DNA of 64,000 bases from Saturnia japonica (GCA_033032175.1 CM065323.1:13888001-13952000), one strand, 5' to 3'; counted from the first letter of the stretch, positions 13,041 through 25,197 are shown. Made by a program: numbers and translations. Notes: generated by a model from the letters alone, not told the origin.

Positions 13041-13303
13041 GACTCAATATATTATCTATGTACCTCTCGAATATATTTTTGTTTGCACACATCATCTTCA
13101 TGATTGTTTTGTAAAACATCTGACGGTTACATACATACATACTGACACAATCCTACGTTAAATAATAACAAATGGATTTCTGAATGTAGATCATATCGTA
13201 ATAGTGACGGAGTCCAAATTCATTTATTACTGCCAGAGTTGCAAGGAATCGAATCCTGTTTCTATTACAACATACACAAGCTATCTGAGTATTGCGAGTA
13301 AAC

Positions 13304-13512
13304 TAACTTGGCAACTAGTCCTCTTTATTGAAGACCATGACTGCCATTATCGAGTGTATAATCGTGTGTCCTGTTTTATGATGATTTCAGTATTCTAACA
13401 ATATGGCGGCTTCCTTGTTAGAACTGTCTAGGGAGTTTCTCTGATATCTCAGAATTCATAGTCCACGTTAATTTCAATTCACTTCACTTATGTACAATAA
13501 CCAAGCTACCCT
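13304..13512 (+). repeat. Dispersed repeat, copy 1 (second copy at 17086-17292)
   Basis: About 200 bp starting cttggcaactagtcctcttt match, at a visual identity of perhaps 80%, a second copy at 17086-17292. Shared blocks include gaagaccat, tgccattatcgagtg and gatgattcagtat. No open frame is conserved between them. The family is unknown to me. Confidence 0.75.
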
Positions 13513-15544
13513 CTACCCTGACCATGAGTTCTAATCATATACGATGTATTTGTAGGTATATGTAGGTACTTAGATATTATAAAGAGAACGTTCGCAAATG
13601 CGTTGACTATCATTTTTTATATTGTCTGTATTAATATAGCACTAGGCCTTTTAGTATTTCTCTTCCAAATGAGCATAACCCATCAGCAGTATGAATATGC
13701 AGCAAATCGATGCGCGACTGAACTTGCGTGGACCACCATACAACTGTCTTTCTAGAAACAAATTCATTTGAACTACATTAAAACAAAAAAGTGTCACCTC
13801 ATGGTGTTAGCTCTGCCACCTACCTGCATACATAATTATTTTATTTACTAGATAATAAAATTATAGTTACTGAAACAATTCTTAACATTACACTAAGCAA
13901 GTAACTTTCAAACAAGTTTTTAATTTTCAGGTTACTTTTAACATTTCAGTTGTTATCTAAAATGAAAATTATCTAAGTTTATAAAAGCAACTATGAGCTG
14001 CTTTCTAATTTAAAGTTCATGGAAATGAATACGATAAAGCAGGGGGTTAGTTGTGGAGAGCCGCCTTTACTTGCAATATTGAACATAGTAAACGCATAAA
14101 GTTTTGTGCAAGATTAAGTTAGAACCGACCGTGGCTGCGTGGGTCGGGTCGGGTCGGGTAAGGTCGGGTCCCACACGGTGCAGTCGCGGTATCTCGGTAG
14201 GTAGTCAACTTCGCACTTGTTTCTAATTAAAATGTTAGTTTTAATATATTCGTTAGCGCTAAGATACAATGCGGTGCGCAGTATATTTCTTTCGGGCTCG
14301 CAATATTGCGTTCTCGGTATTCATGTGATATGCTATAACTTTGATAAACGCTTCATTTGTTTCTCCATTATGTAATATCACTTGGGTTCTGAATGTAACT
14401 GAAATGTACCATCATCATATCTCCCCCCCCCATTCCCCCCCCCCCCTTACGTTACCCCCGCACCGCGCTAGGACTTATTACAACTATATAATTTATTAAA
14501 GAATTCAATTAACTAGTAAGTGGACTACATCTGTAGGATAACTAAAAATAATGTCGTTATATTAAACTCCTGCTCAGAGTTCAGTGTTTTAAAGTAATTG
14601 CTATTAGCCCCTCATCCTCCGCCTACTGTCCCATAATTTGTACATTTTGTGGTACACTTTAAGAAAAAACTATCACACCTGTAGCTTTGAAATTTAACAT
14701 CGTAATTTAAATACATGTCTGCATGTGTTATTTATAACTATTATATAAATTAGCAATCAAATATATAAAAAAACAGCATTTTCAAAATAAATATTATCAA
14801 CTACTACCCATGTTGTTAAACTACTAACGCCATCTGTCGGAAATTACTGAGCTACACTTGTCTAGAATAATACTTTATTATCGAGACCAAAACTATACTT
14901 AGTCCTATCGCCATCTGTTAGAAAAATATAGCGTTAATATTAATTTGAATATAAATTTATGTTTGTTTAGAAAATGTTGTACTCATGATCTTTGAAGGTG
15001 GGATTCGCAAAACATCAATGATTTCGATTTTATACAATCAATAATATTGTAGGGGCTCGTGCCCATTAGTGTCATAGTATGAATAAAATTATATATTCGT
15101 GAGTGATAAAATGAAACTTCCCGAACGCGTGTCGTCGCCGCGTCCGCGCCGTCTCTATCTATACTGTATTCATACAAACAAACACTGCTGTTTTAACATA
15201 ATCATGATGCACAGCGCAGCGCATCGTGCATGCAATCGCTGCAGTATATGCATACTAATACTGTCGCACGGCGCGTCTCGTACAAGCATGATACGTTAAA
15301 TTAATGTTTGTGGCAATCGAAAATCTCCGAGAATAATCAATCAGTTGTTTAAGTTCACTGAACAAGTTTTAGACCATTTAGTGGAGTTGTCTCTTAACAT
15401 TTTCCAAGAAAGATAATATATAATGTGTTTCTAATATTATAGAGTATATACCTAATTCAATTTACAGACATAGTTAATTTAAATTCTTGGTTATTAGTAT
15501 GTTTATTAAACAGCTGAAAATTCAGTAAATCAAATCAAATCAAA

Positions 15545-15700
15545 ATATATTTTATTCAATTTAGGTCCCAAGAAGACACTTATGAATGTCAAAACACTAC
15601 CACCGGTTCGGAAAACATCCCAGACATCGAGGAGAACCGACAAGGAACTCGATCGGGTTTTAACAGTTTACAATCACTTACTAAAATAAGGAATACTGTA
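15545..15700 (-). repeat. LINE 3'-tail-like dispersed repeat, inverted copy
   Basis: The reverse complement matches repeats at 29290-29430 and 40758-40921. Shared blocks, in that orientation, are gatcgagtt, cggttct, tcgatgtctggga and tagtgttttgac. It ends with AT-rich sequence and repeated tttga units, as expected of a LINE 3' tail. Assignment to a LINE clade is not possible here. Confidence 0.6.
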
Positions 15701-16424
15701 GGTACATTTATGTTCCTTTTAATAATCTGGTTATAAGGCAGCTCGACCTCGACTTTACGCATTTATATATTTCAACGTCTTAATAAAAATGTGAACAAGA
15801 ACTGGCTCATAATAATTTCAAACTTAGAAATTATATCTGTTACTTTCTTTATATTATTTTCAATTTGAAATAACTTAGGCCTTTGTAGTAACCTCCTCGA
15901 CGATCCATAACTTCATTTAAGAAATTTGTTAATAGCATTGGTCGCAGAAAACAATTACAATTAGCTTTTGTAATTACAATTCATAAGTCATAGCGTTTAG
16001 CATCAGATGAAGTTGTTGTTGGACATTGGAGAACAAGAAACATCTGTTGGTTCAACATATATATTGAACACTAAGTAATAATGTAGCGTTTAAAAAAGTA
16101 AAAACAATACAAGGATTAGTATTAAATATTAATTAATTAATTATCTTTTGATTAATTAAATAATATTAAATATTACATAATATGTTAAATTGTAGGAAAC
16201 AATAAAATATCCTTATTAGGAATGTATAAAGTTTTATTAAAATAAAACATGAGGGCAAACTTATTTTTCTATTATATTATTTTTTAGAATTGTGAATCAA
16301 TTTCGCTCTTTAAAATTATCACTCATAAAAAAATCTTGTGAGTCCTTATATACAAAGTTGTACCTTTTGTCAGTTCATAATACTAATAACTTTTAATTTT
16401 GCGTGTGCGTGTGCGCGTGCGCAG

Positions 16425-16526
16425 GGTGGACATTACAAGAAGGGCGACCTGGAGGCCGGACACCACCATCACGCCAAGGGCGACTCCGGACACTTCACCA
16501 AGGGCGGACACCAGCACGGAAACAAG
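16425..16526 (+). CDS. Histidine-rich secreted-type protein, internal exon
   Basis: A 34-codon exon sits between gcgtgcgcag and gtattg, phase 0 at both ends. It contains two related short repeats, GHHHHAKGDSGHF and TKGGHQHGNK, after GGHYKKGDLEA. Eight residues are histidine. A TACTAATAAC-like branch site lies about 35 bases upstream of the acceptor, which is preceded by an alternating GT/GC run instead of a normal pyrimidine tract. Confidence 0.85.
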
Positions 16527-16925
16527 GTATTGCAACATAATTCCAACAGTGTTACATATTATGGAATAAGGAGATCTCTTTCAAAGTGATCAGTTGAGGA
16601 GTGCAGGCGAGACAGGCCCTACTCGTCGGACTCGCCGGACTCGCCGGATAGTGAGTGCGTCAGCATCCACAGCATAGCACAGATCATAGAGTTTAATTTA
16701 GTTCTTTAAACTAACATAATTTTTTTCATTTAGACGGTTATTTTCTTCATGTATTTTTTTTAATAAAACAACTGACCACTTCTCGTTTTATAAGATCAAT
16801 AGCTCCAGAGATTACCTCATACAGACAAACAAACTTATCTCTTTACAATACTAATGGATTAAATAGTACATTATTGCAAAGGCCGTGAAATAGGCAACTG
16901 CCATTTTCGTCGAAGAATATCTAGT

Positions 16926-17484
16926 GCTTTTCTCAAACATGCATGGAAATATTGTCATTATTTTTGAAAAAAGAACACGCGATGTTTCGAATTTTCGGAC
17001 AAAGAAAATCAAATCCATTGCAGGAGCGTTTTTTGAATTTGGAACATTACAACGCTCCAGCAGTGTTCTTCTTCTTCTTCTTCCTAACCTGGCAACTTGT
17101 CCTCTTTAATGAAGACCATTACTGCCATTATCGAGTGAATTATAATGTCAAGTGTTATGATGATTCAGTATCCTAACAAGATGGTGACTCCCTTGATAGA
17201 ACTTTCTAGGAAGATTTTGTGGGATCTTAGAATCAATGTTTTAGTTTATATTTATAATCCACTTGACTTATGCACAAAAACCAAACTATATCGCGCAAAA
17301 CGCTACCAATATTACATAATATAGGGTCAAAAACTCCCCCAGCAGTGTTGTTATGAAACAGCGTGCTGGGGTGGGGTTATTAAATACTCTTTGATAATTC
17401 TTGGCATGTCCGTAAATTCAATACTTCGCGTGTACTTTTTTCGAAAATAATGACAATTATATTTCCATGCATGTTTAAGAAAAA
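16926..17484. mobile_element. Terminal-inverted-repeat element (MITE-like)
   Basis: About 75 bp at 16926-17001 (tctcaaacatgcatggaaat, then cattatttttgaaaaaag and the cggaca end) recur as an inverted copy at 17407-17484, with a few substitutions. There is no coding capacity. A copy of the dispersed repeat first seen at 13304 lies inside it. No clear target-site duplication was found, so the superfamily is unassigned. It lies in the last intron of the histidine-rich gene. Confidence 0.7.
17086..17292 (+). repeat. Dispersed repeat, copy 2, nested in the inverted-repeat element
   Basis: This is homologous to 13304-13512 in the same orientation. It sits inside the inverted-repeat element at 16926-17484, downstream of a (ttc)n run at about 17066-17080. 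Either this unit inserted there or it is part of a larger composite element. Confidence 0.75.
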
Positions 17485-17723
17485 TATATTATTTTACGGC
17501 GAGTAGCAATTACATGTTCCTTAAAATATAATATGACAATATTTTTGATATCTTTTAAAACAGTGTTCTATATTTTATTCTACGACATAATCGACTTGTA
17601 TGTTAAACATTAGAATCCGTTCAGCTATTTGATAATGATGAAAGGACAAACATTCAAAATAAACAAAGTTTTAGGCAAAATTGAAGGGAATATATTACAC
17701 AAATACGTATTGTTACCTGGCAG

Positions 17724-17909
17724 GGTCACGCGCAGTCTGGCGGGCATGACGGACACGGCATGCAAGACCACCGGGAACACCACAAGGCTGACCGCACCTC
17801 CGGGAACAAGTGGGTCTACCACCACGGCCACCCCGCCAAGACTGCTAACCTGATCCTCGTAGACCGCAGGACGGACAAGTACTCCCACGGACCATATTAC
17901 TACGGATAG
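17724..17909 (+). CDS. Histidine-rich secreted-type protein, terminal coding exon
   Basis: The last coding exon has 61 codons plus a TAG stop at 17907-17909 and follows gttacctggcag. It begins in phase 0 with GHAQSGGHDGHG, continues through a His-rich spacer, and closes with a conserved-looking non-repetitive C-terminus: SGNKWVYHHGHPAKTANL, then ILVDRRTDKYSHGPYYYG. The aromatic HGPYYYG end resembles the C-termini of insect secreted or cuticular proteins. Over the visible exons the protein has about 43 His in about 226 residues. The conserved C-terminal segment is the best query for finding orthologues. Confidence 0.88.
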   Translation, partial: GHAQSGGHDGHGMQDHREHHKADRTSGNKWVYHHGHPAKTANLILVDRRTDKYSHGPYYYG

Positions 17910-18376
17910 AAGTGATCTTGTTAACTTCGTCTTACTCAGTCATTTTAGTCACAACTTACATATTTTAGTCCATCTCTTTACCCTGAGCTGTGTCAGGGTT
18001 CTCTCTTCGATTAATTACTTCTAGAGTAGGACCAGTAGAGTAGATCTCCTCAGAACTTGAAGCAGAATCTCGCTCCATGTTTCCAATCTGAATCTCTTTT
18101 TGTTCTAGAATTATTTTAGTTTGTTATAACGTTAAAATATATGTTTTTAATATTATCATATTGTTTAATATTACTTAAATATATATTAATAATAATAATG
18201 CATAGTTCTAAATGTCGGAGCGAGAGGTCAAACATGATTTCTCATTTAATATCTATATTGTGATTTATATTAAAAAAAATTATGTTGAAAATCGATTCTT
18301 GAGCCTTTAATATTCTTTAATTTTGAATACAATTATTATTGTTGGTATGCATTTGATAACATTAAATTAAATAAGA

Positions 18377-18382
18377 AATAAA
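18377..18382 (+). terminator. Poly(A) signal of the histidine-rich gene
   Basis: AATAAA lies about 470 bp after the stop codon, followed within about 30 bases by a GT-rich stretch (ttgtttgtatg). An AATAAA-like alternative further on at about 18540 is possible. No transcript evidence is available. Confidence 0.5.
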
Positions 18383-19556
18383 ATTATTACATTATTTATC
18401 AATGGCATGTTGTTTGTATGCGCCGCGCCGCATGGCACTGCACTGACAGTGAGTAATGGCGGCCGTCACAGGCTGGCCACCTAGATCACGTTTTCTGTTC
18501 TACATAAACAATATATAATTATATAAATATTTTGTTGAAAATAAATGATAAGGGCGGACTGCATAAGGGTGAGGCGATGCCCGCGCCCCCCGGCGGCACG
18601 GTCCGGCACGATGTTGCGCGGTGCTGAACCAAGCGAAGCCGAACGCCCGCGCATAGCGTGTTACATTTATCTAGAATAATAACATACATATACAAAAGTG
18701 TACGTTTGTTTGTAAATAAAAATTTGTACTGTGATTTTTTACACGTGTGATATATTTTTCTAATAAATTTTGTTTTTTATTCCAAATCAAAATGTCTGAC
18801 CGCAAGCCCGTCCCGTTCACAAACTATTGTTTTATATGCCATGCCTACTTTGTCCTAATGGTGGACTAATTCCACACATTACAAGTGTCAGGTAGCACTT
18901 AACGTCTCATACAATATCAGTTTAATATCGAAACAAGAACCGAGGAATATGAAAATATGAAATGTTTCTTTCTTGTCAGTTATCGTCCGTGGACTGTAAA
19001 ACTATAAATGATGGCAACACAGTGTTGTATGACATCTAGAAGAACACCTAATACCTAATGTATTTATATCCTAGTTCAGCTCGTCTGGGCTGAACCGACA
19101 CAACTCGATAATACTAACTAAATGAAAAGAAATAAATAATATTATAAATTAAATGAAACAAGTAATTTAAAGAAGGATTTTAATTTAAATAGAGACGCTA
19201 TGAGATAGCAGAGGTTCGTGTTCTCGTTCTGATGATCAGATGATCTGATGGTTCCTCCGCTGAGGAAATGAAGTATCAGTTCCACTTATCTACTGATCGA
19301 TGATGTTGAGCCGCAGACAGTCGGTGAGAGTTCGCTCTAAAACTGAGAAAGCAGTAACACTGTAGGTTCGGGAACTTAACTTTAGATAATTATTTAATCA
19401 TTCTCTATAGTACTTTTTTTATTTAAATAAATTAGATAAAAATATTTATTACATTTTATTTTTACGGGTGACTACTCAGTCACTTCTTTACAAAACTTTC
19501 AAAATTAGTGTTTATGAAAATTGAATAGTACTTACATATACATTCTTTGCGTTAAG
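18383..19556. other. Intergenic sequence after the histidine-rich gene
   Basis: This is AT-rich DNA with a GC-rich island near 18545-18660. No reading frame, RNA gene or recognised repeat was found. Confidence 0.5.
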
Positions 19557-20076
19557 TCTATATCAATAAATCTGAAGTTATGTCTGTATAGTTTTGTTTT
19601 CCTTCAAATTTCTCGATATCGGCACTATATTCACGATACTGGTCACGAATATGACTTTTTTTTTTGTCTGTCTATCTCTCAATCTGTTTGTTTGTTTATA
19701 TCTTCGGATTTAAATCAAAAACGGCTTAACCGATTCTTATGAAATTTTGTACACAGGAAGTACCTATAAGTTATTCCATGAATTATGAGTTATAAGAATT
19801 TAAGAATCGAAAAAAATGAATTTCCAAAATTACACGGGAAGTTTATAATTGTTAGGTTATAAGAATTGCCAATTTCGTAAACGGGATGCAAACGTGATTT
19901 CATATTAATTTGATAGGCTAGGAGAATCGTGAACAATAGTTTCGCAAATATGTAAAAATAAACAAAAGTACATGCCATTCCTCAACTGATAAGCTGTATG
20001 AATTGACAATAATATGAGTAAAAATATAATTACTGCGTAATAACAAACGCGTGAAGAGCCGCGGGCACACCGCTAG
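19557..20076 (+). mobile_element. Helitron-like nonautonomous element, family B
   Basis: It begins TCTATATCAATAAATCTGAAG, contains a gtctgtctatctc microsatellite and an aaaacggcttaaccgattc block, and ends with a CGCG-stem region (acgcgtgaagagccgcgg) about 10 bases before CTAG at 20073-20076. The TC start, a 3' hairpin and the CTRR end are Helitron hallmarks. It has no coding sequence. It is related in layout to family A but different through most of its length. A second copy of its 3' part lies at 24120-24430. Confidence 0.7.
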
Positions 20077-20927
20077 TCTATACAATTAATAAAATTGAAG
20101 TGTCTGTTTGTAATGACAAAATAACAACTTTTTACTAAATGTATATGAAAGTATATACGATACCTATAACAAAAACCCACCTTTATAATTTTTGTCTGTG
20201 TCTGTTTGTTCCGGGTAATCTCCGAAACGGTTGAATCGATTTTGACGGGATTTTCACTGGTAGTGTTTCGTACTCATATAAAACCTTATTATCAATACTC
20301 GATGGGACTGGCAAACGCAGCTGACAGCTGTCATGCTTTATGTACTCGTCGAACATTGGAGCTCTTATCGCGAGGCACGCAACAAGAATCGCTGTGCAAA
20401 ACCGAATCTGAATTCGTATGGTGACCTGAATCGTGTCGGTGGATATCATCGCAAGTGTTGGAGCAGTCCAAGGTACGTGAGAGCATTGTATTTGTTCCAG
20501 CGCTATCGAGTTTTTGAACATCGTTTTTTACCGTATCGAAATTACCCAGTGTAGCTAAGCCACCGCTATTTCGGTTCGGTGCGGATGCTACAGGTAGATA
20601 ACTGAATTTATGGGGGGTAACTTAGGCTACTTTTATTTTACAAAAAGAATTAGGATACCGCACAAATAAAAAAGAACTGGTCATGGTGAATCAATTCGGG
20701 CGCTTAAATGGCTTATGCTGAGTAAACCATAAGAGATATAGCAAATTAATATACTACACAATTGTTGATATTAAAAAGACCTTCAAAAAAGTCAGGGAGA
20801 GTATATATTTATCTTCTAAGGAATACCAACAATAAGCATTTTTGTCTTTAAAACATCCGGGAGCAGGGTAGCAAGATTCGCGCGGGCATTGTGTAGTCCA
20901 CGTGAGCGAAGCCACGGGCAGAGTTAG
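20077..20927 (+). mobile_element. Helitron-like family A element interrupted by a solo LTR
   Basis: It starts TCTATACAATTAATAAAATT directly after the CTAG terminus of the family B element. The body runs to 20263, is interrupted by the 329-bp insert at 20264-20592, resumes at the duplicated ggtag and ends with the hairpin region and gggcagagTTAG at 20927. The 3' terminus is TTAG where other copies have CTAG. Confidence 0.8.
20264..20592. mobile_element. Solo LTR
   Basis: A 329-bp insert begins TG (TGTTTCGTAC) and ends CA (GGATGCTACA). It is flanked by the exact 5-bp duplication GGTAG (20259-20263 and 20593-20597) inside a Helitron-like element whose uninterrupted sequence is known from other copies. 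TG...CA ends plus a 5-bp duplication are the signature of an LTR left after recombination between the two LTRs of a retrotransposon. The open frames within it are short and not meaningful. The retrotransposon family and orientation are unknown. Confidence 0.8.
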
Positions 20928-23718
20928 ATTTTAATAAAACAGATTGTAATGTGCTTGAGGTGATTTGCGGGAGAGGGGATATTAAACGAGCACAGGTGTG
21001 TCCACCGGGCTCTGTAGCGCTGAAGCGCTGAGCCGCTTAACTTCAGCTATTGTAAAGCAATCACTCAACAACACTCGAGTTGCAAACTAACTTGGACATT
21101 TGTACAAAATACTTTTTATTTAAGTCACGATTGCGTCACTCACGAATCGCTCATAGAGATGGAACAAATCACGTTAAGAATGGTTGATTGCTTAACTAGG
21201 AGTCAGGGTCGTAGCGTTGTAAGTTGTTTGAATCTATCCTACCTGTCTATCAATATTTACTGATTTGAAACGGCAATACCTGATGCCAACGGCGAAGGAA
21301 AACATTGTGAGGAAACCAAAACGCTAGTTCCTGTACTAGCACACTATATGAAATCCGTAGAACAGTAGAGCTCTCGGTTAGAATTGCCTTTGCCCACCAG
21401 TTGGACTACTTACAAGTTGCTATTACTATTATACGTCGAACTAACAGAAAAGCAATTCACTCAACACCACTACAACACTACTACATACCACCATACAGTT
21501 GTAAATAGAGTCCGCGACGAGTTCAAGGCCAGATCCTGCAGGGAGCAGCACTGTGGAGCAACAACTGCTGCGGAAACGCTCATACCTACATACTTGTGGA
21601 ATTATAACAATTTTATATATCGTGTATGTAATACTAATAAAAATATTTTGCTATGTGACTTCGTGATTATTCTAAGCCAAGAAGCAGTGAGGAGCGCGCG
21701 GTGCCTGCTGTGACGTCACAGCACACCAACGAAGGAACCAGTGAGAACTGCTAGCTACACCACTATCCAACAGTGGACTGATACAGCCCAATTATAAATA
21801 AGTTATAGGAATGATGAACTAGACCAGTGACATGACTTATTCAGTGTAATATTAATATACAGGCGAGATGCGTCACGCCCCCCACTCCCCGCCTCCCATA
21901 CATACTGCAACAAATATCTGGAAAGATCATAACTGAACATGAGAGCGAGGCGACGCGACCTGTCCGCGAACACGCGAACTCGACAAAACCAAACGGCGGG
22001 TCGTTGTGTTGTCGCGGGACACACGGACACATGTACCAGCCAGCGCTTTTAATTAATATTTGTATGATACTTACAAGAAAAATACGTATATATTTACCAA
22101 CAAGAAAAAATTAGTTTCATCTAGAATCCCAAACTAAACAGTGCTTATAATATGAAGGCCTAAGATATACTTTATATTTATAAGTTACAAATGAATGAAA
22201 TATAATTATTATATTATAATACTCAGAGAGGTGTATAGCGAGACGTGGCGTTAATTGTATTCATCTTATTAAATGAAGTCTTCATTATCCCTCGGCTTGA
22301 GGGAGAACGTCTTCAAACCTGCTTACATGGTGCGTGTGGTCAAAGAACACACCTATTGTTATCATGCCCACATAATAGTAATTACATCGACACGTTTTCC
22401 GACTTATATTAAATAGTATCTTAGTTAATAGCGTGTTGGTAAGGGATGCCGATTGTTCGAGATAAACCAGCGTCACACATTCGTGCGTCGATTTTTATTT
22501 GTATACCGCGTCTTTTTTTATTACCTTTTTTTTAATAAACCACCTCAAGTTACAGCTGCGCTCGTTTTTATTGTAGAACTACCAAAATTATATAACCTGG
22601 GCTAGGTTAAGCCCGCACACCGACCCTTGTAACATTATGCTATTAAAATGAATGGGTTATGAAACAATTTCAAAGTAATCGATGCATTGATTACAGCTCG
22701 ATACAACAAACGAGTAGCGTTTTATCTAAATTAATTGATTCTGCACATAACTGCAAACAAGTTTTGACATGTGTACATTTTCAAATGGTAATCGTGCTCG
22801 GGTACATGGCTTCCATCAATTTAGGTTCGAATCCTACAATGAGCTGAATTCTCTACCACATCATTACTTACAATCAGAGGGGACTGCGCTCTGAGGTGAA
22901 TTAAATAGAACAATATATGTATAAGGTATTTTCTTGTGATTTGGGCGACACAGTTATTCAAAACACAATTGAGTTTCTCTGTAATAAAAGTTTTATTGTA
23001 TTCATTTTACATATTCTGATCCACTTTTAAATAAAACAGTTTAGTAACAAAATCTTACCTGTAATAAAACAAACGACATTTAATGTTATTAATGACAATG
23101 TCAATTCCTACATCACAACTGGGAAACAAAATTAATTATTTTTTATAAATTTTCAAAAGACAGCTAGCTAGTTAGATGCTTCATAGATTGTCATCATTCG
23201 ACCACAGATTACAGAGCGACTAGTATTAGTCTATGTCGCGGTCTAACACGATGACGCTTGATGCGTGGAAATCTTAAAATTAAAGAAAATTACATTTTTC
23301 TTTACATATGTATATGCGGGATAATTATTGCTCGGTTTATTTTCTTAGAAAACATTTTATTAACTCTTAACATAAATTATTTAGTTACTCACGTCTTACG
23401 TCTTATGCAGTCTTTCAAGTCTGAAGTCTAACACATATAATTATATCTTGAAATGTCATACATCCATCTCTTTCGCACACCTCTTACGTTCCGTTCAACT
23501 TACAATCCTACGTATGTATGAGTAGTGTAGAGTCGCGGTGTGTCCGGTCAGAGTGGTCCGTGTGTCTCGGACCCAGCCACCGCATCATGCAGCTGATTAC
23601 TGTTTGTGAAGCACTCTGTATCTGCTAAAGCCGAATGATGTTCTCGACACGCAGTAGATATCAACGTGTTGTGCTGACGTCACTCAACTGCGGTTTCAAC
23701 TGTATGTTTGTGTTGCAG

Positions 23719-23772
23719 CATCTCATACGAGATCGCGTCGTGGTCACCAGTTTAGTTACTGCTCTGGGCGAG
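23719..23772 (+). CDS. Very weak candidate exon of 18 codons
   Basis: The segment lies between gtttgtgttgcag, a good acceptor, and a gtttgt donor. It is open in one frame as HLIRDRVVVTSLVTALGE. No neighbouring exon or homologue is recognised, so this rests only on splice-site quality and a GC-richer composition. Confidence 0.15.
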
Positions 23773-23810
23773 GTTTGTACAATTTAGATTGTTTTCGTTA
23801 AAATGCACCG

Positions 23811-23878
23811 GCGGGACTCCGCCCTCGCGGGACTCCGCCCTCGCGGGACTCCGCTCTCGCGGGACTCCGCCCTCGCGG
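23811..23878. repeat. 16-bp tandem repeat, four units
   Basis: The unit gcgggactccgccctc occurs four times, with one base change in the third, followed by a partial gcgg. It is GC-rich, about 40 bases after the weak candidate exon. Confidence 0.9.
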
Positions 23879-24119
23879 TCACCACCGCGGCGCAGGTTAA
23901 TATGTATTAAATAATTTAAAAGTTGAAGCGCAATCCAGCCCACCGCGACAGTAAGTAAACCTGTGAACCGACATTCCTTTATTATTGATGTGAAACATGT
24001 AATGGCGCCTTTATACGTGCGTTCTAACAACGGGACATCGCTACATGCCATAGGTCGAGTAATCATTACAGAATGGATGGTCTACAACAACTGTCAATAT
24101 TACTTCTAGAAATCGAAAA

Positions 24120-24430
24120 AAAAAAATCATAAAATTAAATTTTCATCAATTCTCAACAGTTTCTGATAAACTTTTGAAGGCGGGAAGTATTAATAATTCT
24201 TTATTGAGAGTCTATAAATATCGTGAATAATATGTATATTAGAAATTGTAAAATAAGATAATAATTTTCAACCTATTCTGATGAGAATTTTAAACGAGAA
24301 ATACTTACATGGTATTCTTCAATTAATACGGCATATGAATTATCAACAATACGAGAAAAAATAAAATTACGGGACGTAAATAAATACTTCGTAGTAAAAA
24401 ACGCGTGCAAAACCGCGGGCACATCGCTAG
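24120..24430 (+). mobile_element. Helitron-like family B, 5'-truncated copy
   Basis: Its last 100 bases parallel the end of the element at 19557-20076. Both have a cctcaac/cttcaat block, a gtatgaatt/catatgaatt block, acgcgtg, a CGCG pairing segment, gggcaca and CTAG, here at 24427-24430 followed by T. The upstream part is more divergent, so the left boundary is approximate. Confidence 0.55.
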
Positions 24431-24677
24431 TTATTTATAAAATAACTTTGGGACAATCAGGTCGTATTTCAAAAATGTTAAATTGTATGGGATCATTATT
24501 TGTAGTTTCTATAAACATTAAAATAATTTCAAATTGCCTGAAGGATACTCATCGACGACGTCATCGAGTTCGACCGCCGATATATTTAGATCTGTCGGTG
24601 TCACCGTTGTATTAAGATTGTACTGTGATTACCATAAGGGAAGTACCGTCAATGTGCTCGAACTATTATAATATATA

Positions 24678-25197
24678 CTAGCTGTGCCCGTGACTTCGCT
24701 CTCGTGGACTACAGAATGCCCGCGCAAATCTTACTCCCCAGCTCCCGGCTATTTTAAAGACAAAAATGTTTATTTTGGGTGTTCCTTAGAAGATATATTA
24801 CCCTCTCGGACTTTTTTGTAGGTATTTTTAAAGCCTATAATTATGTAGTACATTAATTTGCTATATCTGTTACGGTTTACTCAGCGTAAGCCAATTAAGC
24901 GTCCGAATTGATTCACCATGACCAGTTTTTTTTATTTGTACGGGACCCTAATTCTTTTTCTAAAATAAAAGTAGCCTAAGTTACTCCCTATGTCATCAAC
25001 TATCTATCAGTGAAAACCCCGTCAAAATCGGTCCAACCATTTTGGAGATTACCTGGAACAAACAGACAGACAGACATACAAACAAAAATAAAAAAAATGG
25101 GCTATTTGTCATAGATATCGTATATACTTTGATATGTATTTAGTAAAAATCTGTTATTTTGACATTACAAACAGACTTCAATTTTATTAATTGTATA
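24678..25197 (-). mobile_element. Helitron-like family A element, near full length
   Basis: On the minus strand it runs from a slightly altered 5' terminus near 25197 (tgtatacaattaataaaatt) to CTAG at 24678-24681. The gcgaag hairpin lies just inside, and T (a on the plus strand at 24677) follows. Its length of about 520 bp matches the complete copy at 39964-40477. It has no coding sequence. Confidence 0.8.

Larger units (their letters stand above)
11568..16424 (+). other. Intron of the histidine-rich gene (about 4.9 kb)
   Basis: The intron is phase 0. It contains a G-rich tract near 12125-12175, a TA microsatellite near 12331-12350, a 10-bp tandem repeat (12981-13040), one copy of a dispersed repeat (13304-13512), C-rich runs near 14422-14456 and an inverted LINE-tail-like repeat (15545-15700). 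A strong branch-point-like sequence (tactaataac, 16380-16389) precedes the acceptor at 16424. I saw no additional exon, though a short one could be missed. Confidence 0.6.
20928..24119. other. Intergenic sequence, no supported gene
   Basis: I saw no supported gene. A stretch near 21290-21315 (gaaggaaaacattgtgaggaaacc) resembles a common lepidopteran interspersed repeat. A possible 54-nt exon at 23719-23772 and a 16-bp tandem repeat at 23811-23878 are described separately. Confidence 0.5.

Noticed and set aside
14422..14456. C-rich runs as a G-quadruplex or regulatory element
   Set aside because: Simple C runs in an intron. Here and at 39651-39664 the run length may also be affected by sequencing error.
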